Shown here: positions 34,089-41,102 of the stretch, piece after piece | How positions within the stretch are numbered: the stretch's first letter is position 1 | Layout of the letters: each line of letters starts with the position of its first letter | Virus record (IMG/VR): IMGVR_UViG_3300029953_000022 | Span: 1-64,000 of that record | DNA length: 64,000 nucleotides | Strand: one strand, 5' to 3' | DNA from: a virus | The notes under the pieces: generated by a model | Told to the model about the DNA's origin: nothing | What the model saw: the letters and a program-made list of their open reading frames with translations, nothing else | Databases searched by the model: none | Program-made: the position numbers and the translations under genes

Positions 34089-34949
34089 ATGAATGAAAAG
34101 ACACAAGATTTTTTTAAATTGCTATTTAATGCAAATGAAAAAGTTTGTGTCCAGAATTCTCTTTATGCGACCGAGCCAGTTCCATTAGAAGAAGTGTTGG
34201 GGGGTAAGGTTACACTTATCCCCAAGGATCCTAAATACACCAAAATCGTAAATAGCGATAAGTTAATAATGGTAGCTCTAAATCCAATGAAAGGATTTAG
34301 GTGCGATGAAGGTGTGGATAAATTTAGATCCTTTTTGGTTGAATTAGATGTTGGCACCCTAAAAGAGCAGATCAACACGATCAATCACCTAAAAATGCCT
34401 TTTACGGCCCAAGTATTTAGTGGAAATAAGTCTATCCATACCGTAATTACCCTAGACGAGGATCTAAAGGATAGGACTCAATATGGTTTGATTGCGCAAT
34501 GGATCTTTGCTATAATAACTACTGCTGATAAGGCTTGTGCCAATCCATCTAGGTGTGTTAGGATCCCAGAAGTATTCCGAGAACCGGGTAAAAGGCAAAG
34601 ACTGGTTCGATTAAAGAAAAGGGTAAGTCACAAAGAACTCTTCGCTTGGCTTCATAAATGGCCTCACTTATCCCCTAAGTTAAAAACTAAGAGGGCTATT
34701 CCTGAAGGCGAGGGTGACTACGACAAACTTTCTACATGGGCTAAATACCAACTCAAGAACGGTATAGTTTTTAAGAACGGGCGTAATCAGACTTGGTTCG
34801 CTTTGGCCTACGATTTTGCTTTAGCTGGGTACTCAGAAGACGACGCTACTGCCGAATTAAGCAAATATTATCAAGAAGAAAGAGATTTTAAGGAAAAAGA
34901 ATGGTTAAGCGCTATAGCAAGCGCATTTAAAAGCATTGATAAAAAATAA
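34089..34949 (+). CDS. AEP-type DNA primase
   Basis: 286 residues. The archaeo-eukaryotic primase core is visible: KFRSFLVELDVGTLKEQ near 80 (the strand carrying catalytic acids), QVFSGNKSIHTVITLDEDL near 110 (the SxxxxH nucleotide-binding motif) and CANPSRCVRIPEVFR. A C-terminal helical region (NGRNQTWFALAYDFALAGYSE) resembles a PriCT accessory domain. Such primases make the RNA primers used by the polymerase. The second catalytic acid in the first motif is less clear, as the strand reads ELD-x-G. The helicase gene lies two genes upstream. Confidence 0.75.
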   Translation: MNEKTQDFFKLLFNANEKVCVQNSLYATEPVPLEEVLGGKVTLIPKDPKYTKIVNSDKLIMVALNPMKGFRCDEGVDKFRSFLVELDVGTLKEQINTINHLKMPFTAQVFSGNKSIHTVITLDEDLKDRTQYGLIAQWIFAIITTADKACANPSRCVRIPEVFREPGKRQRLVRLKKRVSHKELFAWLHKWPHLSPKLKTKRAIPEGEGDYDKLSTWAKYQLKNGIVFKNGRNQTWFALAYDFALAGYSEDDATAELSKYYQEERDFKEKEWLSAIASAFKSIDKK

Positions 34950-34951
34950 AC

Positions 34952-34980
34952 TTGCTTAAATTTTTCAAAAATGGTATATT
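34952..34980 (+). promoter_or_regulatory. Sigma70-like promoter for GMP reductase gene
   Basis: TTGCTT at 34952-34957, a 17-base spacer and TATATT at 34975-34980. The predicted +1 near 34987 leaves a short leader with AGAGGG (34991-34996) before the ATG at 35003. Unlike the leaderless group, this gene has a ribosome-binding site. Confidence 0.6.
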
Positions 34981-35002
34981 GGTACTAACTAGAGGGAAAC
35001 CG

Positions 35003-36124
35003 ATGCAAGAATTGTTCACTTTCGATGATGTCCTAATTGTTCCAAAATTCTCAACGATTTCAAGTAGAAAAGACGTAGATCTACGTGTATCTACTAATCA
35101 TAAGGTATTCCGTGATATCGGATGTAATTTCCCAGTAATTTCGGCTAATATGGACACTATTACCGATGTAAAAATGGCTCATGCTATGTTAAATTACGGT
35201 GCCCAAGCATGCCTTCATAGATTTTGTACAATTGAAGAAAACGCCAAAATGTTCGACGAAGCTATGATCATCGAGGATATGGAATGTATTTACAGGCCTA
35301 TGGTTTCTGTTGGTATTGGCGACCATGAATTCGAAAGAGCTGAAGCGTTGTATTGCATGGGTGCCATTGTATTTATAGTCGATGTTGCTCACGGTGCTCA
35401 AGAAGCAGTTCTGAATCAAGTAAAAAGGTTGAGAGAACGTTTCCGAGATAACGCTGCCATAATCGTTGGTAATTTCGCAACAGGCGAAAGCCTTAAGCCA
35501 TTTTTAGGCCAAGTATCAATTGACGGATTTAAGGTAGGTATTGGTCCAGGTAGTGCGTGTACTACTCGTATTAAGACCGGTGTAGGTTATCCTCAACTAT
35601 CAGCCGTGACTAGCGTAGTAAATGCTTTAGAAGGCACAGGAATCCCAACCATTGCAGATGGGGGAATGAAGACTCCGGGAGACATCGCTAAAGCTTTGGG
35701 TGCTGGGGCTAGTCTGGTAATGCTTGGCGGAATGCTTGCTGGAACTGATGAAACGCCAGGAGATGTAGTGTATATTCATGAAGGGACTTCTGAGATGCTT
35801 ACCAAAGAACAATTTGAAAATGGTATTGCTGGTGGCTATCTTAGGCCTAACTGGAAAGCTCTAAAGAAATACCGTGGATCAGCCTCCAAAGAAGCTTACG
35901 ATTCTCAAGGCAAGACCGGCACACACAGGACTACTGAAGGTGAATCCTTCCTTGTGCCATACAAAGGATCAGTAAAAGATGTTTTGGACGATATTCAGGG
36001 GGGCTTACGAAGCGCATTTTCCTATGTGGGCGCTAAAAACCTAGAAGAATTTCACGCAAGAGTTGAATTCGTTAGAATTAGTCGTGCCACAAGAACAGAA
36101 AATGGATCGCACTGGCGCACTTAA
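35003..36124 (+). CDS. guaC: GMP reductase (IMPDH/GMPR family)
   Basis: 373 residues from the ATG at 35003; an earlier start would begin inside the promoter. The TIM barrel shows [13 protein letters not shown] at 5-17, [20 protein letters not shown] with catalytic Cys186, [31 protein letters not shown] and [20 protein letters not shown]. Absence of CBS domains and the short flap favour GMP reductase (GMP to IMP, using NADPH) over IMP dehydrogenase. Human and bacterial GMPR also use a Cys near this position. In a phage it would shift the purine pool toward adenine nucleotides or feed a base modification; the aim is unknown. Confidence 0.85.
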   Translation: MQELFTFDDVLIVPKFSTISSRKDVDLRVSTNHKVFRDIGCNFPVISANMDTITDVKMAHAMLNYGAQACLHRFCTIEENAKMFDEAMIIEDMECIYRPMVSVGIGDHEFERAEALYCMGAIVFIVDVAHGAQEAVLNQVKRLRERFRDNAAIIVGNFATGESLKPFLGQVSIDGFKVGIGPGSACTTRIKTGVGYPQLSAVTSVVNALEGTGIPTIADGGMKTPGDIAKALGAGASLVMLGGMLAGTDETPGDVVYIHEGTSEMLTKEQFENGIAGGYLRPNWKALKKYRGSASKEAYDSQGKTGTHRTTEGESFLVPYKGSVKDVLDDIQGGLRSAFSYVGAKNLEEFHARVEFVRISRATRTENGSHWRT

Positions 36125-36132
36125 GGGATGTT

Positions 36133-36666
36133 ATGATTAGAGATGAAGAATTAAGCCGTTTAACGAAATACGCACAAGGAATGGGCGTTAAAGTATCGTT
36201 TAGTGGTCAAAAATCGGGAGATGCCGGTGGATGGCTCTTAGACGGTTCTGAAATTCTTATTTATAAAAAACATCAAAGTTCTAAAACTGAAACCGTTATA
36301 TCTCTAATACATGAGATAGCCCACCACCTATGGTTTATCCATGAAAAGAATAGGCAACCAGATTTAAAATTCGAAGATGCCATCCATAGGCAGAATTTAT
36401 TTGAAGATGAAATCTATGAAACTCCAGCCCCAAAGACTTTAAGGAAAAAGATTTACGATGTTGAGGTAGCTGGAACCCAATATTGGGAAACCATATACAA
36501 AGAAACGAATTTAAAGTTTCCAAAATGGAAATTGTATGCGTCCATGGAATTTGATACCTGGATGTATGAAGTTTATTATGAAACAGGAGAATTTCCGAAT
36601 AGGAAAGAGAAAATAGAAAAAAATAAGGAAATCAACAATAAGCATAAAAATGTTAAATATGAATGA
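36133..36666 (+). CDS. HExxH zinc metallopeptidase-like protein
   Basis: 177 residues. VISLIHEIAHHLWF carries an HExxH motif (His60, Glu61, His64) like those in ImmA/IrrE (M78) and SprT-type peptidases. A possible third ligand (E) lies in the following helices. No signal peptide is present. ImmA-like proteins cleave repressors and SprT-like ones degrade DNA-protein crosslinks; both are possible. The C-terminus is basic (RKEKIEKNKEINNKHK). It lies nine bases after the GMP reductase gene. Confidence 0.6.
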   Translation: MIRDEELSRLTKYAQGMGVKVSFSGQKSGDAGGWLLDGSEILIYKKHQSSKTETVISLIHEIAHHLWFIHEKNRQPDLKFEDAIHRQNLFEDEIYETPAPKTLRKKIYDVEVAGTQYWETIYKETNLKFPKWKLYASMEFDTWMYEVYYETGEFPNRKEKIEKNKEINNKHKNVKYE

Positions 36667-36673
36667 AAAAGAC

Positions 36674-36702
36674 TTGTATTTAACACAATAGCGTGCTAGT
36701 AT
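36674..36702 (+). promoter_or_regulatory. Promoter with +1 on the CYTH start codon
   Basis: TTGTAT at 36674-36679, a 17-base spacer and TAGTAT at 36697-36702. The predicted +1 is 36709, the A of the CYTH gene ATG. An overlapping TATACT at 36700-36705 is an alternative -10. The bases before the ATG hold no Shine-Dalgarno. Confidence 0.55.
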
Positions 36703-36708
36703 ACTATT

Positions 36709-37296
36709 ATGGCCGAAGAACATAAATTTCTTGAAATAGAATGCAAGTATAATGGAGATGACATCAACCGCATCGCCTTTAAGGATTTGGCCAAAAGTTT
36801 AAACCCTAAAAGTTTTATCTATGTAGAATCCAAAGATGTCTACTATGTCAGACAAGAAAACGAATTTCTAAGGTATAGAATGGCCGCCGAAAATAAAATG
36901 GGTGGTGAAGACGAACATCGTTCAGAACTTACTTTTAAAAAGAAACATATTGATCAAAACAATTGGGTTCGCACTGAAGTGAATTTGAGAATTGACAAGA
37001 ATGATCCAGCATTAATCGTAGCGTTTTGCGAAGGACTTGGTTACATTAAAAATTTTAGTATCGATAAGGCCTGCGATATCTACTTCTTTGATGATGCAGA
37101 CATTGTTTATTATACCGTAAAGAATGAAGATGGCAAATACGCTACATTCGTTGAGATTGAAGCCGGTGAAAATATCGGAATGACCACAGAACAAGCTTGG
37201 GAAGTCATTTTAAAGTACGAAAAACTACTTGCCCCACTCGGTATTACGGCACAAAAGAGAAAACGACTGTCTCTATTTGAGATGTATAAAAAGTAA
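36709..37296 (+). CDS. CYTH-domain triphosphate tunnel enzyme
   Basis: 195 residues. The N-terminal FLEIECKY contains the ExExK signature (Glu9, Glu11, Lys13). Further tunnel strands follow: EFLRYRMAAE, HRSELTFKKKHID, NWVRTEVNLRID, ATFVEIEAGE and KRKRLSLFEM. CYTH enzymes bind triphosphates with metal ions and act as class IV adenylyl cyclases, thiamine triphosphatases or RNA/polyphosphate triphosphatases. Which substrate this one uses cannot be read from the sequence. Its own promoter and the purine-related neighbours suggest a nucleotide role. Confidence 0.78.
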   Translation: MAEEHKFLEIECKYNGDDINRIAFKDLAKSLNPKSFIYVESKDVYYVRQENEFLRYRMAAENKMGGEDEHRSELTFKKKHIDQNNWVRTEVNLRIDKNDPALIVAFCEGLGYIKNFSIDKACDIYFFDDADIVYYTVKNEDGKYATFVEIEAGENIGMTTEQAWEVILKYEKLLAPLGITAQKRKRLSLFEMYKK

Positions 37297-37297
37297 T

Positions 37298-37354
37298 ATG
37301 GTGTTTTTCTTGATGTTACTATTTATTGATTTGTTAATCACTATTTTTCTATGA
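37298..37354 (+). CDS. Possible hydrophobic micropeptide, 18 aa
   Basis: ATG at 37298, immediately after the CYTH stop, opens 18 codons (MVFFLMLLFIDLLITIFL) and ends overlapping the next ATG as ATGA. The product would be almost entirely hydrophobic, like a membrane micropeptide, or the frame may only couple translation of the next gene. Length alone makes it uncertain. Confidence 0.3.
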   Translation: MVFFLMLLFIDLLITIFL

Positions 37355-37653
37355 AAACTTACTACGATTCTAAACTTAGACCAATCCATAAAGGTGACGT
37401 ACTAAAAGTATTTCATTTTACTGGCTCTAGAAACAAGAAATACTATATGTACAAGGTCGTAATGGATTTTGGATATGACTTTCTTTTTGGGGTAAGCCTT
37501 TCAGATGTTGGGTTAAAGGATTTGAAAGAATGCCATAAATACCCAATTAGTTATGGTGCTGATGGGCGTAATGTAATTGAAGGAACAGAAATAGTAGAAG
37601 GGTTCCATGGTGGAGACTTCGAAGACAGAGAAAGGCTAGAAAATGGAAAATAA
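37351..37653 (+). CDS. Hypothetical protein
   Basis: 100 residues, beta-rich and basic at the N-terminus (HKGDVLKVFHFTGSRNKKYY), which suggests an SH3-like barrel, and acidic at the C-terminus. It overlaps the next gene by 11 bases. Function unknown. Confidence 0.6.
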   Translation: MKTYYDSKLRPIHKGDVLKVFHFTGSRNKKYYMYKVVMDFGYDFLFGVSLSDVGLKDLKECHKYPISYGADGRNVIEGTEIVEGFHGGDFEDRERLENGK

Positions 37654-37930
37654 TATTTATCAGATCTCAGCTCGAATTAAGAATGCGGCTGCTAAAAACG
37701 ATCACGCGTTTTCAGCCCAGGGAATGGCTCTTTGTAATATGTATACCCATGTGATTAAGGCTCTATATGACTTTTCAGACACTTTGGAAGACAGGGATGC
37801 CGCCGCTAGATTGAATGATGTCATTTTAAAGCAAGAAGACTTCCCAGCAAAGCTTTTAGATTTATTTGTTCCAGTACAGGAAAAGATAGAAGAAATCGAC
37901 TTACTGGGAATCGATGATGACGAAGCGTAA
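37643..37930 (+). CDS. Hypothetical helical protein
   Basis: 95 residues, all helical, ending in an acidic tail (EEIDLLGIDDDEA). It overlaps genes on both sides. No motif recognised. Confidence 0.6.
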   Translation: MENNIYQISARIKNAAAKNDHAFSAQGMALCNMYTHVIKALYDFSDTLEDRDAAARLNDVILKQEDFPAKLLDLFVPVQEKIEEIDLLGIDDDEA

Positions 37931-38297
37931 AGCCATTCCTAAGAAGATTAGGGATCAAGTAAAAGCAAAATACAATGGTCATTGCGGCTATTGCGGTACA
38001 AAGCCTGAAAAGCTTCAAGTAGACCACATTATTCCCCATGCTAGATCTCATCAGCATGCCCGAAAAGGTGTGGATTTGGACGCCATTGAAAATTTAATGC
38101 CAGCATGCGCTCAATGCAACAACTACAAGATCAGCTACTCCCTAGAAGAATTTAGGTCCTTGGTTACTCGTCAAGTAGAATTGGCCAGGAAATCTAGTGT
38201 GAATTTTAGAACCGCAGAACGTTTCGGTTTACTTCAAGTAAAGCCAGTAGAAAGAGTAGTGTTTTTCTTTGAACTATCAGTAGGGTACGCAACATGA
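37914..38297 (+). CDS. HNH endonuclease
   Basis: 127 residues. YNGHCGYCG and MPACAQCNN supply the four zinc cysteines, and LQVDHIIPHARS plus IENLMPAC form the HNH catalytic beta-beta-alpha metal motif. It overlaps the previous gene by 17 bases and the next by four. Such small HNH nucleases are found as homing endonucleases, packaging-associated nickases or restriction enzymes. The first two codons are both ATG-like, so the start could be 37914 or 37917. Nothing here shows which DNA it cuts. Confidence 0.85.
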   Translation: MMTKRKAIPKKIRDQVKAKYNGHCGYCGTKPEKLQVDHIIPHARSHQHARKGVDLDAIENLMPACAQCNNYKISYSLEEFRSLVTRQVELARKSSVNFRTAERFGLLQVKPVERVVFFFELSVGYAT

Positions 38298-38575
38298 CAT
38301 ATCGTAAATGTAGAAATCCTCATCCTACCCCAGAAGGTGAAGAGCCAATTACTGAGGCCGAGATCATTGAGATGGCTATCAAATGTTTTGGTTGGGATCG
38401 CAAGAAGGTAAAGAGCTGGTACCTTAAAGAGAACCCAAGACTACGTAAAGCTAGACCCTCAGAATTGGTTGATCGTGGACAGGGACATCTCGTGGTGGAA
38501 TTTTTGAAACTTAAGAACGAAGAGCGGTTAGCCAACGAAAGAGCTGACCAGAAGAGGAAAGATGACAAAATTTGA
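38294..38575 (+). CDS. DUF2384-like (MbcA/ParS/Xre antitoxin-type) protein
   Basis: 93 residues. SWYLKENPRLRKARPSELVD followed by GQGHLVVEFLKL matches the C-terminal toxin-binding module of Xre/MbcA antitoxins (WL..pNP.L.g..P.elL..g.g...v). The same module also exists alone in other phage proteins. No RES-type toxin gene is next to it, since the neighbours are HNH and an aminotransferase. It overlaps the aminotransferase start by 14 bases. An anti-toxin activity against the host is possible but speculative. Confidence 0.5.
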   Translation: MTYRKCRNPHPTPEGEEPITEAEIIEMAIKCFGWDRKKVKSWYLKENPRLRKARPSELVDRGQGHLVVEFLKLKNEERLANERADQKRKDDKI

Positions 38576-39560
38576 CTTGGGTTGGGGAGAATCGGTTGCA
38601 GTAAGAAAAGCTTTCGTAGAAGCATCTGGAAATTTCTTTATACCTTTCAATAACAAAGATATTGTGGAAATGGGATATACTCCTCATGAAGGAGATCCCG
38701 CCATGATTGAGGCCACACGTAAGGTTATAGAGCGTCAGACTGGTATTCGGTACGATTACATAGTTCTGACACACGGAGCCACAGGCGGCCTTCACGTTGC
38801 TCTAAATGCCCTCAAACAGCAGGTGAGATACGAATCAGTTGTCACTGCACCAGCACCTTTCTTTAGAATGTATCCTAGCATCATTAAAAGTGCAGGATTT
38901 GAGCATGAAGAAGAAGTTAATTTCTCTAAGATCGACCGAAGTGCTGTCATATTAGTAGATTCTCCTAGCAATCCTATCGGTAATTTGTGGACTGGAGACC
39001 TTGGAATGGTCAGGACAGACAATAAGATGGTGGTTTGGGATTCCGTGTATCATACAGGTTCCTATCTCCCTAAAATCCATTTACCGCCTCCAAATCATGT
39101 CTTGAATGTAGGCAGTTTTAGTAAGATGACCGGCATAAATGGCATTAGAGTAGGTTGGGTAGCGACCAACAACGGATCTCTCTATGAGCGCCTCAAAGAA
39201 TGTGTTGCCACAGAATATTGCGGACTAAGCAGTGCCCAGAATCGCATCATTTTGGACTTAGTAAAACATTGCGACTGGGATGCTTTCGAACAGGGTGCAA
39301 GGCGCAAGTTAGATGGAAATCGCGAAGAATGGTCTAAATTAGAGAAATACTTTGGGGACACAACCGTTTACCCAATTGGCATGTTTTATTATAGTAGAGC
39401 AGATCAGTCATGTAAAGATCTTCTAGATAGAGCGGGTATTACATATTTTCCTGGCTCAAAACTTTACCACAATGATGATTTCATAAGAATCAATTTAGGC
39501 CAAGATGTAGAGTTAGTCAGAGATGCTGTAAAGGCTATTTTGGCGGAGGATAAGATATGA
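38562..39560 (+). CDS. PLP-dependent class I/II aminotransferase
   Basis: 332 residues, slightly short for the family (about 370-400). Fold type I motifs: GATGGLHVAL near 68, DSPSNPIGN near 132 (PLP ring contact), VVWDSVYHTGSYL near 157, VGSFSKMTGINGIRVGWV with the Schiff-base Lys188, and FIRINLG near the end with the substrate carboxylate arginine. GAGGAAAG precedes the ATG. Aminotransferases are rare in phages. Known phage PLP enzymes act in base hypermodification or amino-acid supply; its substrate is unknown. Confidence 0.82.
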   Translation: MTKFDLGWGESVAVRKAFVEASGNFFIPFNNKDIVEMGYTPHEGDPAMIEATRKVIERQTGIRYDYIVLTHGATGGLHVALNALKQQVRYESVVTAPAPFFRMYPSIIKSAGFEHEEEVNFSKIDRSAVILVDSPSNPIGNLWTGDLGMVRTDNKMVVWDSVYHTGSYLPKIHLPPPNHVLNVGSFSKMTGINGIRVGWVATNNGSLYERLKECVATEYCGLSSAQNRIILDLVKHCDWDAFEQGARRKLDGNREEWSKLEKYFGDTTVYPIGMFYYSRADQSCKDLLDRAGITYFPGSKLYHNDDFIRINLGQDVELVRDAVKAILAEDKI

Positions 39561-39988
39561 GTGAAGATATTCCAGAAGGCGTAAAACAAATAATGGGCTC
39601 CCTTAACGAATTTAGTCAGCAGTTTGAAGAACATCGAAAGCCAAAAGAAAAATTGGTTCGAGATAATATGACAGAACTTTGCAACTCAACACCTGGTATG
39701 ACACCAATGACATATCGTGTGGCTTCCGAAGAGGAAATGTACGGCCTTCTAATGAATAAACTATATGAAGAAGTTGGAGAACTTGGGCACTTAATTTTCC
39801 ATGAGCGCGGTAAGGGTACGAAGACTCTTCACGATCTAGGCGAAGAATTAGCCGATGTCAAAGAAGTTCTAGAAGCAATTGCTGTAAGTGCTGGCTTGTT
39901 TCCTACTGACATTGAAATTATCCAAAATGAGAAGAAAGCCAAAAAAGGCGCATTCAAGAAACGTATCGTATGGGATGGCAATTTATGA
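39557..39988 (+). CDS. mazG: MazG-like nucleoside triphosphate pyrophosphohydrolase
   Basis: 143 residues. KLYEEVGELGHL and DLGEELADVKEVLEAIA carry the ExxE and ExxD metal-binding pairs of the MazG all-alpha NTP pyrophosphatase family; LVRDNM near residue 35 matches the phosphoribosyl-ATP pyrophosphohydrolase-like subgroup. These enzymes hydrolyse NTPs or dNTPs to monophosphates; phage copies may lower (p)ppGpp or clean nucleotide pools. The gene overlaps the aminotransferase stop by four bases. Confidence 0.78.
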   Translation: MSEDIPEGVKQIMGSLNEFSQQFEEHRKPKEKLVRDNMTELCNSTPGMTPMTYRVASEEEMYGLLMNKLYEEVGELGHLIFHERGKGTKTLHDLGEELADVKEVLEAIAVSAGLFPTDIEIIQNEKKAKKGAFKKRIVWDGNL

Positions 39989-40269
39989 GTTGGTATAAAG
40001 ACAGAGATTTTCCAGAATTAAAAAGAGATGTACACAACGAGCCTAGCGAAATCTTAGCTATTATTCCCAATCCAAAAGAATTAGATGCGGTCATTAAGGC
40101 TCATAATGATGAGGTTTTACAACTCCTAAATCTTGCTGAGGAATGGCGAGATGCTTATAACGATGAGACTAAAAGATTAAAGATTGAAAATGTTCATCTC
40201 AAACAAACAATTGAAGATTTAGAATATGATTTTAATGCCAGAATAAGAGAAAGAGAAGATGATAACTGA
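39985..40269 (+). CDS. Coiled-coil protein
   Basis: 94 residues from the ATG at 39985, which overlaps the MazG stop. The C-terminal two thirds (about 38-90) is a charged heptad-type coil (AYNDETKRLKIENVHLKQTI). Function unknown. Confidence 0.6.
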   Translation: MSWYKDRDFPELKRDVHNEPSEILAIIPNPKELDAVIKAHNDEVLQLLNLAEEWRDAYNDETKRLKIENVHLKQTIEDLEYDFNARIREREDDN

Positions 40270-40330
40270 TTTGGCTTGGACCATCATCGCATTTTTTGTG
40301 ATTAGTGCCTTCGTATTATTTTTAGGCTAA
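40259..40330 (+). CDS. Possible membrane micropeptide, 23 aa
   Basis: ATG at 40259 inside the end of the coiled-coil gene opens 23 codons (MITDLAWTIIAFFVISAFVL and three more). One membrane span fills most of the product. It ends overlapping, by nine bases, the converging papain-like gene. It is the last plus-strand gene of the middle block. Supported only by frame and hydrophobicity. Confidence 0.35.
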   Translation: MITDLAWTIIAFFVISAFVLFLG

Positions 40331-41098
40331 TCTGTAAGTCCAAAAATCTTCTGCCAAATTGGGATTTGTAACGAAACTATAGGGTAAATAAAAATAACCT
40401 TTATCTCCCCAATCTGCTCCCCAACTATTTCTGCATATTAGCCAACTGTTTTTATCATCGAAGCCAACGCAAGTAATTTCGTGACCTCCTTGACAACTTT
40501 CAGAAGGTAAAGGAAGAGGCACTTTCCCAGTTTGAGCTACTTGTTCGCTTTCAAATGAATCATAGACATCAATGCCCATGATAAAAGGGTAACCATTGGC
40601 CAAACAATCCTTCATTTGATCCAAACTAACAATTCTAAAATTATCTTTGATTTTATTGTTTGCTGCGCTTTTATAGCAATCATCTGAGGGCTTAACCGTC
40701 ATATCATTATTGGTATAAGGCCACATACTTTCTGGGCAGACCCCATATTGGCTTAAAGCAAAAATGATATCTCTTAATTCCGCTCCAGAATCTTGCTGAA
40801 CCGTATTCTCATCTGTACGCTCGTTATAGTAAACAAACTGCCTACTACCAGGAGCAAATACCGATAAGGGATCTACGTGTGGGTTTACAATTCTTATATT
40901 TTTTAATTGAAGAAAATCGTAAACACCAGATACAGATGCTTGGGCTGTACAACTACCTTCTTGGCCCTGATCTACAACTGGGGGACAAAGATGTCTTAAG
41001 TCAACCAATGAAGGCAATGATCCTTGAAAACTATTCTGGTAAATAGGATCTGAAATATTCTTTGAATCTTTCATCCGAGAATAGTTGTATTTTTTCAT
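40322..41098 (-). CDS. Papain-like cysteine peptidase (C1)
   Basis: 258 residues from the ATG at 41098; further upstream the frame overlaps the fibre gene. The C1 papain layout is complete: VVDQGQEGSCTAQA with oxyanion Gln44 and nucleophile Cys50, GGHEITCVGFDD with His206, and CRNSWGADWGDKGYFYLP with Asn224. There is no signal peptide or prodomain. It lies downstream of the glycine-rich fibre gene in the leftward tail operon, so it may be virion-bound and act on host surface proteins, or process a fibre. Papain-type enzymes are uncommon in phages. Confidence 0.85.
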   Translation of the reverse strand: MKKYNYSRMKDSKNISDPIYQNSFQGSLPSLVDLRHLCPPVVDQGQEGSCTAQASVSGVYDFLQLKNIRIVNPHVDPLSVFAPGSRQFVYYNERTDENTVQQDSGAELRDIIFALSQYGVCPESMWPYTNNDMTVKPSDDCYKSAANNKIKDNFRIVSLDQMKDCLANGYPFIMGIDVYDSFESEQVAQTGKVPLPLPSESCQGGHEITCVGFDDKNSWLICRNSWGADWGDKGYFYLPYSFVTNPNLAEDFWTYRLA

Positions 41099-41102
41099 AC
41101 AA

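Noticed and set aside
34952-35002. Upstream start that would lengthen GMP reductase by 17 residues
   Set aside because: It begins in the promoter -35; AGAGGG and the ATG at 35003 give the normal N-terminus of the family.
35003-36124. IMP dehydrogenase instead of GMP reductase
   Set aside because: No CBS domain pair and a short flap region; kept only as a less likely alternative.
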